Source: Bradyrhizobium sp. CCBAU 53340
GTDB lineage: Bacteria > Pseudomonadota > Alphaproteobacteria > Rhizobiales > Xanthobacteraceae
Assembly (NCBI RefSeq): GCF_015291645.1
Contig: NZ_CP030056.1
Location: forward strand, 915,293 to 979,292
Reading direction: 5' to 3'
DNA: 64,000 nt
Position numbers and translations under genes: made by a program
Shown: positions 35,778 through 47,807 of the stretch, piece by piece
How positions within the stretch are numbered: the stretch's first letter is position 1
Layout of the letters: each line of letters starts with the position of its first letter
Notes under the pieces: generated by a model
What the model saw: only the letters and a program-made list of their open reading frames with translations
Told to the model about the DNA's origin: nothing
Database searches by the model: none

Positions 35778-36785
35778 TTGCCTGACTTCGAGAGCGGCCT
35801 CAGCCTTGCAAATGTCCTTCCATTCTTGGAAGAGAAGCTCTCTGTCGGACTGTGGCGCAGCGACGGCAACGGCCAGATGCAATGGTCCCGTGGCCTTTAT
35901 GAGCTATTTGGGCTGGATCCGCGTCGAACTACGCCAGCATACGCGGAAATCGAGAAAAGGATTCATCCCGATGACCGCAGCAGCATGCGCTGTTTCGGCG
36001 CACGGGAGCTCAATCGATCGTTGCTCGAGGGTGAATTTCGTGTCATCCGTCCGAACGGAACTTTGCGCTGGATCCACGGCCGGGCCGAACCGCTGCTCGA
36101 TGAGGCCGGCAAACCAGAGTGCATTCTTGGGCTCGCGCGCGATATCACTGAACAGCGCAATCTCTTGGACGCGCTCAAAGTAGAAGCGGAGCGCTACAGG
36201 GCATTGGCTGAGATCTGTCGGGGTTTCCCATGGACAAGCAGTAGCGATGGTCGCCTCACTGCAGTTTCCAATGCGCTAGAGACTGCCGAAGATCATGGAT
36301 CACGTTTCAAGGACTGGATCGGTCTCATCCATGAGGATGACCGCGAGGCAGCTCTAAGAGAGTGGGCGGTCTCGGTCGAGACAGCGCAGCCTTATAACGT
36401 CGAATGTCGCTTGCGCCGGCCGGACGGCATCTATCGCTGGCACCAGGGCGCGGCGGTGCCCCTCAAGAACAGCGAGGGTGGCGTTCGAGAATGGCTCGGC
36501 ACGTGGAGCGACGCACACCATGATATACTCGCGCGGGAGCGAAGAGGGGCCTCAAAGGTCACGGGGAGGCAACTGCGTGCAGCGCGTGGAATGTTAAACT
36601 GGTCGGTAAAGGAGCTAGCGGAGCGAGCGGGCGTGTCTTCCGCGGTCATTCGGCGGCTGGAGGAGTACAATGACACTCCCCAGATGTCTGATGAGCTGAT
36701 GGAAACGTTGCGGAAGACGTTTTCTGAAGCGGGAATCGAATTTACGTTCCCTGTGGTTGGCAAGCCCGGTGTCCGGCCGCGATAG
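35778..36785 (+). CDS. PAS-PAS-helix-turn-helix (XRE-type) regulator
   Basis: A 335-aa protein with two PAS/PAC modules. PAS1 includes LYELFGLDPRRTT, IHPDDRSSMRC and GEFRVIRPNGTLRWIHGRAE, closing with ECILGLARDITEQRNL. PAS2 shows GLIHEDDREAALREW and LRRPDGIYRWHQGAAVPL. The C-terminal 70 residues are a Cro/XRE helix-turn-helix: LRAARGMLNWSVKELAERAG then VSSAVIRRLEEYNDTP. There is no kinase or GGDEF domain, so it appears to be a one-component sensor regulator. The TTG at 35778 has AGGAG six bases upstream. It lies at the end of the pyruvate-kinase operon and could control it. Confidence 0.78.
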   Translation: MPDFESGLSLANVLPFLEEKLSVGLWRSDGNGQMQWSRGLYELFGLDPRRTTPAYAEIEKRIHPDDRSSMRCFGARELNRSLLEGEFRVIRPNGTLRWIHGRAEPLLDEAGKPECILGLARDITEQRNLLDALKVEAERYRALAEICRGFPWTSSSDGRLTAVSNALETAEDHGSRFKDWIGLIHEDDREAALREWAVSVETAQPYNVECRLRRPDGIYRWHQGAAVPLKNSEGGVREWLGTWSDAHHDILARERRGASKVTGRQLRAARGMLNWSVKELAERAGVSSAVIRRLEEYNDTPQMSDELMETLRKTFSEAGIEFTFPVVGKPGVRPR

Positions 36786-36837
36786 CCGGTGCAGACCCAA
36801 CGGCCTCTGATGACTACTCCCCAGCTCTCTTTCTCGT

Positions 36838-36947
36838 CTAGCTACCCCGAAACTTCGGCGAACGCTTCTCAGAGAACGCGTTCATTCCTTCCTGGTGGTC
36901 GCAGCCATGGTGAAGGCATAGCGGATTGCCTGCTGCTCGAATTCAAT
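36838..36947 (-). pseudogene. Enoyl-CoA hydratase C-terminal remnant
   Basis: On the minus strand IEFEQQAIRYAFTM is followed after a frameshift by DHQEGMNAFSEKRSPKFRGS and a stop. This is the standard C-terminus of enoyl-CoA hydratase/isomerase proteins (HQEGMNAFSEKR-P-F-G). Everything upstream is missing, so it is non-functional. Confidence 0.6.
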
Positions 36948-37485
36948 GCCCTATCAAGAAAGGTCTGAAATGTGGCGAGAAGGGCCGACTTGGCGAACTA
37001 CGATAGAAGCTTGGCGCATCAAGGTCGGAAATGTGTTCGAGAAGGATACGCGAATGGGGGACAACTCGCCAATTCGCGGCTGGCCGATGCGATGGAGAGC
37101 TTCGTTGCCGGCGCTGTCAGTCCAGCGCGGCGCATTCTTGCAGACCGATGGCAAGCGCATTGGCAACGAAGGGTTCTTCGTCGAGTCAACGGTCCTGACG
37201 GGGACCTCGCCCGAGGCGTGTATCATGAATGAAGAGTCGTTTGGCCGCTCGCGCCAGATCATTGCATTCAAGAGCTACGACGAGGTCGCCGAGGAGGCCA
37301 ATCGACGGCTTGTGCCTTCGGGGCCGACCGCTTGAAAGCGGTATGGTGTCCATCAAATACCTAGCTTGGCGCTTTCAGAAGTCCCGTTCGGAAACATCAG
37401 GGATTCCAGCTACGGTTCGTAAGGCGGGGTGGAAGCAATCGAGGGATATCTCAGTACTAAGTTCGTGATCCGGGCGAGCACCTGA
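36948..37485 (+). pseudogene. Second aldehyde dehydrogenase, C-terminal remnant
   Basis: Successive frames carry ALDH C-terminal text: RLADAMESFVAGAVSPARRI, then RIGNEGFFVESTVLTGTSPE, ACIMNEESFGRSRQIIAFKS and YDEVAEEANR in a second frame, then the degenerate GMVSIKYLA, a VPFG-like segment and GYLSTKFV. At least three frame changes are needed. It is not part of the pseudogene at 1535-2971, whose C-terminus is intact in its own frame. Confidence 0.7.
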
Positions 37486-37608
37486 TGTGGTCAGAAGCCG
37501 TCTCGGACTTGAGCAAATCGAAGAAGGGGCGGTCGGTTCTCGACCACGCGGCCATGGACAATTTTTCGGTAGCTCCTCCTGATATGAATGTGCCGCTCAG
37601 GGTGTTTC

Positions 37609-37986
37609 ATGCTTGCAAGTCTCAGTCTTATCTTGCTCTGCCAACTCGCCGGCGAAGTCATCACCCGGGGCCTCGGCCTACCGCTGCCAGGTCCCGTGCT
37701 CGGGCTCCTGCTCTTGCTGATTCTGCTGCTTGCCCGTGACAGATTTTCAAGCATCGCTCGAGGCCCACTACGAAATAGCGGCGTGGAAACAGCAAGCAAG
37801 GGGCTGCTCAAGCATCTGTCGCTCCTGTTCGTCCCAGCCGGCATTGGCGTCGTGGAAAAGCTCGATCTCCTCGCGACGCACGGGCTCGCTATAATATTGA
37901 TCCTTGCTGTCTCGGTCATGGTGACTTTGCTTGCGACGGTTCTGACGTTCCGCCTTATCAGTCGGCTGTTCAGCGAGGCACCGTGA
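37609..37986 (+). CDS. CidA/LrgA family membrane protein
   Basis: A 125-aa protein with four hydrophobic stretches. LASLSLILLCQLAGEVITRG then GLPLPGPVLGLLLLLILLLA is the LrgA/CidA signature, and LLFVPAGIGVVEKLDLLATH is the conserved loop before helix 3. ATG 37609 starts directly before the first helix; the frame extends to 37588. It overlaps the lrgB-like gene by four bases. CidA/LrgA-LrgB pairs act as holin-like or, in some bacteria, as pyruvate/glycolate carriers. Confidence 0.82.
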   Translation: MLASLSLILLCQLAGEVITRGLGLPLPGPVLGLLLLLILLLARDRFSSIARGPLRNSGVETASKGLLKHLSLLFVPAGIGVVEKLDLLATHGLAIILILAVSVMVTLLATVLTFRLISRLFSEAP

Positions 37987-38705
37987 AGGACAATCCGTTC
38001 TCCCTCTGGGTCTATCTCTCGCAATCCCCGTTGCTTTGGTTGACGGTCACCTTGCTGGTCTATGCAATCGCGGATGCCGTGTCGCTTGCGCTTCGCCGTC
38101 ATGCCCTTGCCAATCCCGTGCTGCACGCGGTCTGGATCATCGGCGCGTTTCTATTCGCAACTGGCACGCCGTATGCGATCTATTTCGGCGGAGCGCAGTT
38201 CGTGCATTTCCTGCTCGGCCCGGCAACCGTCGCGCTCGCGGTCCCGCTATACGAAAATCGCAAGATTGTCCTTGCCTCGATCGTGCCGATGCTGGCAGCG
38301 CTCGTTGCGGGCTCGGTCACGGCCGTCTTCTCGATTGTGCTGCTTGCGGAGGCTGCCGGCCTGCCTCGCGAGGTGATCCTGTCCCTTGCCCCGAAGTCGG
38401 TAACGGCCGCGGTCGCAATGGGCATCAGCGAAACGCTGCAGGCGGATCCGTCTCTGACGGCAGTCGCGGTCATCCTCACCGGGATCATGGGAGCGACCGT
38501 TGTCACGCGATTGATGAACCGTACCGGCATCACCGATTTTCGGGCTCGTGGCTTTGCGGCAGGAATCGCCGCGCACGGGATCGGCACCGCGCGAGCATTT
38601 CAGGTGGACGAGGTGGCTGGCGTGTTTTCTGGAATTGCTATGAGCCTAAACGCACTAATCACATCTTTCCTCGTACCGCTAGCGCTCACAGTGCTAATGA
38701 GATGA
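37983..38705 (+). CDS. LrgB family membrane protein
   Basis: A 240-aa polytopic protein of the LrgB/CidB family. ILSLAPKSVTAAVAMGISET is the family hallmark, preceded by LLGPATVALAVPLYENRKIV and followed by TGIMGATVVTRLMNRTGI and GIAAHGIGTARAFQVDEVAG. A GTG start overlaps the CidA/LrgA stop, so the pair is co-translated. A link to the nearby pyruvate-kinase operon through a pyruvate-transport role is speculative. Confidence 0.87.
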   Translation: MKDNPFSLWVYLSQSPLLWLTVTLLVYAIADAVSLALRRHALANPVLHAVWIIGAFLFATGTPYAIYFGGAQFVHFLLGPATVALAVPLYENRKIVLASIVPMLAALVAGSVTAVFSIVLLAEAAGLPREVILSLAPKSVTAAVAMGISETLQADPSLTAVAVILTGIMGATVVTRLMNRTGITDFRARGFAAGIAAHGIGTARAFQVDEVAGVFSGIAMSLNALITSFLVPLALTVLMR

Positions 38706-39285
38706 GCGTCGGGTTTTTGTATCGGCTCCGCACTAGCTCGCTATCGATCTTGATGGTTGATAGCGTCACTGGCCCGATCTTCACTGGGCCGGGGCAGTCC
38801 ACCCTACGCACTCACAGAATAGGTTCCTTGAACCCAATCGCGTAGGAATGGACGCCCCGGCGCTGTGAGCGCAAGTGCGGCTGCCTCCTGAACCGGATAT
38901 TTGCCACACAAGCCTGCAATTTGAATTTACTACTCGTGGGCAACGATTGGTACCATGCAGCGCCCGACGCCACGGAAGCTGTCGTTGGCTATCGCCCCCG
39001 CCCATACGGCCATAGTGCTGGACGCATTTACTCGCCGTCAGGGACGGTTTGCAGGGATTCCGACGGCGACAGTTCCAACTGAAGCTGTCCGATCTTGTCG
39101 ACAAGTCCTCACGAGATGGCTGAAGGCCTGGAGGTGTCGCGCCATTGCCCGTTTGCCGCCCGGAGTGCACGCACTTCATCGGACTCGCACGAGCCGGAGA
39201 GTGACAACTACATCGTCCTCAACAAGGGATTTGATCTTCCATGGCAGAATTGGAAAGTATAAGACCGGCGGGGATATCGCAGGTA
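38706..39285. other. Intergenic stretch, no gene recognised
   Basis: About 580 bases between lrgB and the IS21 end. Open frames on both strands (for example 38781-39179 minus) have no recognisable domain and no clear ribosome-binding site. It could hold fragments of decayed genes. Confidence 0.4.
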
Positions 39286-39411
39286 TGCAGGTATGGCGCG
39301 ACAATCAGGATGAGAGCGGCGCGTCAATCAAGATGAGACGAGGCGGCCGAGTCAGAAGATAATTGACGCTGGCTGCGGGCTTGGCAAGGCTTGATTGACG
39401 CTGCGCGACAA

Positions 39412-41888
<2,477 letters not shown>

Positions 41889-42022
41889 TCATCTCCGAGC
41901 ACGTCGGCTCTTTGGCTCTAGCTGGTTTCCTGATCCAGATCTGTTCGATCGTTGCGCCCATTCGGGTCGTCGCCTTCTCACACCCCCTTCGCCAACGTCA
42001 GGCTATTTCGTGCTGCATGCAG

Positions 42023-43048
42023 TCATGCCGTCACTGCCTGCGCTGGGTTCCGATAATCCTCCTTCCGGGTGAGCATGGCCCAAATCGTCCGAGCCATCTT
42101 GTTCGCCAAGGCGATCGCCACAAGCATGCGCGGCTTCCTCGCCAGCATCTGCGCCAGCCAGGATCCGCTAGGGATCGACTTGCGCCCGAGCCAGTTCAGC
42201 CGCGACATCGCCCCAACGATGAGCAACTGGCGAATGTCCGCCTGTCCTTCCTTCGAAACGCGTCCGAGCCTTTCCTTTCCCCCTGAGGAATGTTGCCGTG
42301 GGACCAAGCCGAGCCAAGCCGCGAAGTCTCGGCCACGTCGAAAGGCCGCCATGTCGGGCGCGAAAGCCTCGATCGCGAGTGCGGTCAGCGGGCCGACCCC
42401 CGGCATTGTCTGCAGCCGCTGCGCCGTGACCGTCCGCGTCGCCAACTTCTTGAGCTGCTCTGCCTTGGCATCGATCCGCTCCGTCTTGTAGGCGATCTGA
42501 TCAATGAGACTCCGACATTCCTCGCGGACCAGTTCTGGTAGATCGCTGTTCGGATCTTCGAGGATTGCGTCAATGCGTTTAAGTTGTTCGATTCCTTGCG
42601 GGATGATATGGCCGAATTCGTAGAGAACAGAACGCAGCGCATTCACCAGATCGGTGCGCTGATGAACAAGGCGCTTCCGAGCCCGAAAGAGCACTGCCCT
42701 GGCCTGCTGTTCTTCCGATTTCGGCTCGACGAAGCGCATCTCGGGGCGCTGTGCCGCGATCACGATTGCTTCGGCATCAGCCGCGTCGTTCTTTTGGCGT
42801 TTCACAAAAGGCTTCACATATTGCGGAGCGATCAGTTTCACTTCATGGCCGAGCTTGACCATCTCCCGTGCCCAATAGTGGGCGCTGCCACAGGCTTCCA
42901 TCACCACCACTGCCGATGGGTGGCCCGCCATGAACTTCCGAAACTGAAGCCGCGACAGTTTCTTTCGAAATTTCAAGTGTCCCGCCATTGACGCCCCGTG
43001 GAGCTGAAACACATTCTTGGCTAGATCCACTCCGATCACCGTATCCAT
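42023..43048 (-). CDS. IS110-family transposase (DEDD recombinase)
   Basis: A 341-aa protein. The RuvC-like N-terminal domain shows the catalytic acids: VIGVDLAKNVFQLHG (Asp), VVVMEACGSAHYWAR (Glu) and KNDAADAEAI (Asp, Asp). The C-terminal domain has TMPGVGPLTALAIEAFAPDM, FAAWLGLVPRQHSSGGKERL and the serine motif region GQADIRQLLIVGAMS. The longer frame reaches 43084; ATG 43048 begins at the conserved MDTVIGVDLAK. It sits between istA and the IS21 right end. IS110 elements carry a non-coding bridge RNA near the gene; the flanks here are candidates. Confidence 0.9.
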   Translation of the reverse strand: MDTVIGVDLAKNVFQLHGASMAGHLKFRKKLSRLQFRKFMAGHPSAVVVMEACGSAHYWAREMVKLGHEVKLIAPQYVKPFVKRQKNDAADAEAIVIAAQRPEMRFVEPKSEEQQARAVLFRARKRLVHQRTDLVNALRSVLYEFGHIIPQGIEQLKRIDAILEDPNSDLPELVREECRSLIDQIAYKTERIDAKAEQLKKLATRTVTAQRLQTMPGVGPLTALAIEAFAPDMAAFRRGRDFAAWLGLVPRQHSSGGKERLGRVSKEGQADIRQLLIVGAMSRLNWLGRKSIPSGSWLAQMLARKPRMLVAIALANKMARTIWAMLTRKEDYRNPAQAVTA

Positions 43049-43378
43049 CAATTTGCCGTCCTCTTCGCTTCGGGGTTCAAACACTGCGTTCTTGGCACAT
43101 TACGATGCCGTCTGGGGAGGGCGGCAACCATCCCATCTCATCTGGTGGTCGGTGATGTGAAGGCCAGGCAAGGCATCGATTCCCTCTTGTCGAGACGAAT
43201 CAACAGCTTGCACCAGCCGCACCCAGCCGCCAGACCGGTCCGAAAAACGCGACGCCGATGGGAACGGTCCTCCGGTCGGGCTACGCCCTCCCTTCGGTCC
43301 GTCCCCATCCGCGCAGTCTCATCCTGATTGTCGCTAAGGTCTCACCTTGATCGCCGCCGCCCATGCAGGCGAGGAACC

Positions 43379-43663
43379 ATGATCTTATATACCTACTCAC
43401 GCGAGATTGAGCCGAACGAAGATCGCTGGAAAGACACAGGAATCCAGAGTTTCTTTTTTGCAGAGCTGGAAGAGGTGCGACAGATCGTTCTCGAACTCCG
43501 CGAGGAAATCGCCTCGGATGAGGACAAGCAGCCTTCATGGAGTCCAGTTCGCATCGAGCGGATTGAACTCCTCGCTCCGACAACGCAGAACGTCCTGACC
43601 CTGCTCAACGAGGGGATCGGACCGCTGATCCGGCGCTATGAAATCGTGGAAACCATTGCTTAA
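43379..43663 (+). CDS. Hypothetical small acidic protein
   Basis: A 94-aa protein beginning MILYTYSREIEPNEDRWKDT, rich in Glu and Ile/Leu, ending RRYEIVETIA. It has no membrane segment or signal peptide and no domain I recognise. ATG 43379 lies 19 bases after the IS21 end, so its promoter may be inside the insertion sequence or lost. The regular amphipathic composition suggests a real gene, with low certainty. Confidence 0.5.
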   Translation: MILYTYSREIEPNEDRWKDTGIQSFFFAELEEVRQIVLELREEIASDEDKQPSWSPVRIERIELLAPTTQNVLTLLNEGIGPLIRRYEIVETIA

Positions 43664-43765
43664 GTCGAGAGCTATCCGGCCAATTCACACCCGCGCAGTT
43701 GGCAGCCTCCCTTTTTTTGCAGTCGCGTTGCAACGACTGTTCGCCAGATCGGTGAAGTAAAACTC

Positions 43766-44975
43766 TAGTGTCCTGAGTCACAAGTTCGCAATCGTAGATT
43801 CGCATTAGATTCGCGTCGCTGTGCCAAAGATGGCGGCAAACAGCGACGGAGTCTCCGATGGCGGTCCAGCAACTTGCCCCCCTGATATTGAGCGATGACG
43901 AGCGCGCCGAACTGACGTCGCTGACGAAGCGGCGGAAGACGGCGCAGGCGCTGGCTTTGAGAGCCCGGATCGTGCTGACCTGCGCGGAAGGTGGTCAGAA
44001 CAAGGACGTGGCGGCCAAGCTAGGCCTGGAGCGGGGCACAGTAGGCAAGTGGCGACGACGTTTTGTGGAGCAGCGCGTGGCCGGGCTGCATGATGAGCCG
44101 CGCTCCGGCGCGCCTCGCACGATTGACGACGCCCGCATCGAAGCCGTGATCGTGAGAACGTTGGAGAGTTGCCCTGAGAACGCCACTCATTGGAGCTCCC
44201 GGGACATGGCGAAGGCGAGCGGCCTATCCGTATCGACGGTACAACGCATCTGACGGGCCTTCGGCCTCCAGCCGCACCGGATGGAGACGTTCAAGCTCTC
44301 GACCGATCCGAACTTCGTGGCCAAGGTGCGCGATGTCGTAGGCCTTTACGTCTCGCCGCCGGCACACGCCATCGTTCTGTGTGTAGACGAAAAGTCGCAA
44401 ATCCAGGCGTTGGACCGCAGTCAGCCGATGTTGCCAATGCGTCCCGGCCAGCCGGCCCGAAGGAGCCACGATTACAAAAGACACGGCACCACATCGCTGT
44501 TCGCCGCCCTCGACATTGCGACCGGACGGGTTATCGGCAAGTGCTACGGACGGCACCGTGCCGCCGAGTTCCGCAAGTTCTTGGACGAGATCGAGGCCGC
44601 TGTGCCCCGCCAACTCGACGTCCATCTCGTCATGGATAACTATGCCACCCACAAGACTCCGCTGATCCGGAAATGGCTGGCTAAACGGCCGCGCTGGCAT
44701 GTGCACCTGACCCCGACCAGTTCGTCATGGCTCAATCAGGTCGAGCGCTTCTTCGCGCTTCTTACCGATAAGAAGATCAGGCGCGGCGTCTATCGCAGCG
44801 TAGCCGCCCTCAGGGCAGACATCGCCTCATTCATCGAACGACACAACGCCGATCCGAAACCGTTCCGATGGACCAAATCCGCCGACGACATCCTTGCTTC
44901 CATCGAGCGCTTCTGTCGTTACAGCGCCCCGGAAAAACAAGACCCGATGTTGCGAACTTCTGGTTCAAGACACTA
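43766..44975 (+). mobile_element. IS630-family element with terminal inverted repeats
   Basis: The left end TAGTGTCCTGAGTCACAAGT (43766) and the complement of the right end, TAGTGTCTTGAACCAGAAGT (from 44975), match with few differences. TA at both outer ends fits IS630 TA targeting. A transposase fills 43858-44976. Confidence 0.75.
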
Positions 44976-44976
44976 G
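43858..44976 (+). pseudogene. IS630-family transposase with an in-frame stop
   Basis: The N-terminal helix-turn-helix domain (LTKRRKTAQALALRARIVLT, NKDVAAKLGLERGTVGKWRR) runs to STVQRI, where TGA at 44251-44253 interrupts the frame. The family has Trp there, so TGG to TGA is likely. The same frame resumes [20 protein letters not shown] and shows the DDE acids in [25 protein letters not shown] and [15 protein letters not shown]. Only the single nonsense codon breaks an otherwise whole protein of about 372 aa. Confidence 0.85.
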
Positions 44977-45110
44977 GATAAGACCTCCTTCAACGCTTCG
45001 GCCAACCTCGTCATCGTGTGGATGTCCGGCGACCGTCTTAGCAACCAGACATCACAGGCATGAAATAGCCCCGTTAGAGGCCGGACAACGCGGAAATTCT
45101 GACACGGAAC
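44976..45110 (-). pseudogene. Possible LysR-type regulator C-terminal remnant
   Basis: On the minus strand, VPCQNFRVVRPLTGLFHACD followed by VWLLRRSPDIHTMTRLAEAL resembles the last strand and helix of a LysR substrate-binding domain (..DVWLL-H-D-R---R-R...). The frame reads into the IS630 end and has no N-terminal part. It may be a regulator truncated by the insertion; identification is weak. Confidence 0.35.
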
Positions 45111-45282
45111 CGCAGCGCGACGCCAACAGAGCCCCCTAAATTGATTCCTCCCATGATCGAGCGCTTTGTGGCGACCGACCGCGCCTTGCGATGTCCCCAG
45201 CGAAGTGACACTCATTCCGTCCCTCGAGCGGCCGAGAGATCCGGTTAGCGCTCGCGAAGCAGGTCGAGCAACCTGCGCAGCG

Positions 45283-46385
45283 ATGAACTACCTTTTAAAT
45301 CAACAGCTTAGAAGGCGTTGGGGCGCAGAGTCGCCATTTCTGATCAGTTATGCAGAGGCTCTCGGAATTTCCTGTTCTACCAAACGCAACAATCGGGTGT
45401 TGCGTATCCCCGCAACTAACGGTTCTTGCGAAAGGCAGACACTCAAAAGCTCGGCTTCGGAATGGACGCAGGGCTTCTGTTCGCGGCGAGCCGGCGCAAC
45501 CCATCACCGTTCAATTTCCGATAAATGTCGGCTGCCGACTTGTGGTGAACGCCAGGGCGCTTTCAGCGCATCTTGCGTGCTTAAGAGGAAACCGATTGAA
45601 CAACTGCTCTACTCGGGGCCGTTGGTAACGCGACGTCCCTGGTGCGAACGGCAAGTTCCTTTGACTTCGCGTGATCGACGAGCGAGCTTGAGAGGCTGGC
45701 GACGCCATGGGCACGACACGCCCCTCCTGTGGATCGTCAGCCCGAGCACAATCGAGCTTTACAACGGCTTTGGCCGGCCGCTTGCACAAGGCGATGCGGA
45801 AGCTAACCGACTCCACACGTTCAAGATCATCGCTAGCGAGCTAACCGCGCTGGACGAACTCGCCGGGCGCCTCGCAATGGAGAGCGGCCAATTCTGGCTT
45901 CGAAACGATTCCATCAATCGGAAGAATACCGTCGATCAAAGGCTTCTGTCCGATCTAAGCGCTCTCGAGCGGGACCTCGTCGCTGATGACCTAGAGCGAG
46001 GCATCGCTCAAGGTCTAATCGGCCGAGTAATATTTACCCAGTATCTCGTCGACCGCGGTATCGTAGATAAGCGCAAGCTCAAAAAACATTGCGGCGAAGA
46101 CACGTTGCCTGACGCCTTACGCAATACGACGTCTTCGCACGCGTTATTTGCATGGCTTCGCGCCACGTTCAACGGAGACATGTTTCCAGCCTCCATGCCA
46201 ATGAGCCGCTTGCGCCATAAGCACTTTGTTCGGTTGCGGACTTTCTCGAAGCCATTGACCCGGAGACTGGGCAGCATTCGCTATTTCCATACCGCTTCGA
46301 TATCATCCCCGTTGAGCTGATTAGCTCGATCTACGAGCAGTTTGCTCACTCACACAACGACAGCTCACGCGGCCCCCGACACTAG
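45283..46385 (+). pseudogene. DNA N6-adenine methylase/restriction-modification protein, N-terminal remnant
   Basis: From 45700 the text is clear: WIVSPSTIELYNGFGRPLAQ, then NTVDQRLLSDLSALERDLVA, IGRVIFTQYLVDRGIVDKRK and FAWLRATFNGDMFPASM. Near 46270 the frame breaks and YRFDIIPVELISSIYEQFAH-like text continues, the known approach to the NPPY-bearing methylase domain of Eco57I-like or BREX-like enzymes. That catalytic domain is absent: the remnant ends where the recombinase module begins. The first 130 codons are more degenerate. Confidence 0.6.
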
Positions 46386-46406
46386 CGCACGAAAGTTAGG
46401 TGTTCA

Positions 46407-47647
46407 CTACACTAGACTTCCCGTCGCCTCCCTCTCGGCGGTGAGTGTCGCGGTCAGTTTGGCGGGCTCCAACGCGGCAATGAACGCCCGGGTGATGGCG
46501 TCATCGACCTGAACGCCGCCGATATTGAGGCAGTAAACGCCTCGGTTCTCGACCAGCACTTTGCCAGCACAGTGATAACCTGGCGAAGAATTGCGTCCGC
46601 GATAGTGGGTGTGCAGGCGGCGGCCGCAATGGCCGCAACTGACAAGACCTTGCAGGAGGGCGTTGCCCTCTCTCACGGCGCCGCCGCCCTTGTGCGGCTG
46701 GGGTCGCGTGTTCGCGGCGAGACGTTGCTGATTTGCTTCATAGGTCTGCCAGTCGATGAACCCTGGATGATGCTCGGGGATGAGAACCTGCCATTGGGAA
46801 CGCGGCAAGAATCGAATCCGCCTCTTGCGGGCACCAGTGCTAAAGAGAATCGTCTCTTGACGCGTTTTGCCATAGATATAGGCGCCGACATAGACGGGAT
46901 TGGTCAAGACCTGGTGGATGGCGGTGTAGCTTGCCTCGACCCAACGGATCTGGGCACGGGCGTGCAGCTGCAGCGGGAACGTGAGCCCCTCGGAACGAAA
47001 CCAGAGCCAAACGCGACGCGCCGATCCCATCTCGGCAAAGCGTGCAAAAACACTGCGAATGGCGATGACGACAGCTTCGTCAGGATGGAAGCGGACCTCG
47101 CCATCAGCCTCGCCCCAGACGAAGCCGACCGGCAGCCCGCGGCGCAGTTCACCCCGCGCCGCCTTGTTGCGGATTCGCCGTTGAGGCGAGCCCGCAGCAC
47201 GTGCAGTTCGGCTTCGCTCATCGTGCCTTTGAGCCTCAACAAGAGGCGATCGTTGAAGACGGCCGAATGATAGATGCCGTCGGCATCGCCGATCAGCGTG
47301 TCGGTAAATCCGGCCAGATCAATCAGGCGGTACCATTCGGCGTTATTGCGCGCGAGCCGCGAGACTTCGAGACCGAGCACCAGGCCCACGCGCGCGAGCG
47401 CCACTTCGGCGGTGAGGCGGGCAAAGCCCGAACGCGCCACCGAGCCCAAACCGGAGAGGCCAAGATCCTCGTCGATAACGATGATGCGTTCATCGGGCCA
47501 GCCGAGGTCACGCGCTTTGCCGGCAAGCGCATATTGCCGGTCGGTTGATTCGCGGTTGTGCTCGACCTGTGCGGCGCTGGATTGGCGCAGATAGACGAAA
47601 GCCTGTCGAGAGAGATGACTTGACGTAATCTTGACGCGCTCACTCAT
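46407..47647 (-). pseudogene. Large serine recombinase, frameshifted and C-terminally truncated
   Basis: The N-terminal resolvase domain contains the catalytic Ser in FVYLRQSSAAQVEHNRES, followed by LGLEVSRLARNNAEWYRLID. At about 47180 the frame changes after RARLNG. The recombinase domain (AIHQVLTNPVYVGAYIYGKT) and zinc ribbon (SCGHCGRRLHTHYRG...YHCAGK) then read in the second frame. The protein ends soon after LEPAKLTATLTAE, without the long C-terminal coiled coil of its relatives. It lies next to a small upstream gene and a DUF5372 gene, its usual partners. Confidence 0.8.
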
Positions 47648-47807
47648 CGCTTGCCTCCATCGCCAGGTCGTCCGGGAGCAGGCGTGCAATGAGGCGCGCC
47701 AGAATCTCGATTGCCGCCATGCGGGCGGCTTCGTCGATTTGGTCCCACGCTGCTGGCGCGCTTGGTGGAACATCGGGCTGATCGAAAAACTCCAGGTTCA
47801 ATTGCAT
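47640..47807 (-). CDS. Small protein upstream of the serine recombinase
   Basis: A 55-aa protein, MQLNLEFFDQPDVPPSAPAA followed by WDQIDEAARMAAIEILARLI, overlapping the recombinase start by eight bases. Such short acidic proteins are commonly found just before this type of recombinase in rhizobia. Function is unknown. Confidence 0.6.
   Translation of the reverse strand: MQLNLEFFDQPDVPPSAPAAWDQIDEAARMAAIEILARLIARLLPDDLAMEASDE

Noticed and set aside
38781..39179. Minus-strand ORF of 132 codons after lrgB
   Set aside because: No domain, no ribosome-binding site, and composition like non-coding DNA.
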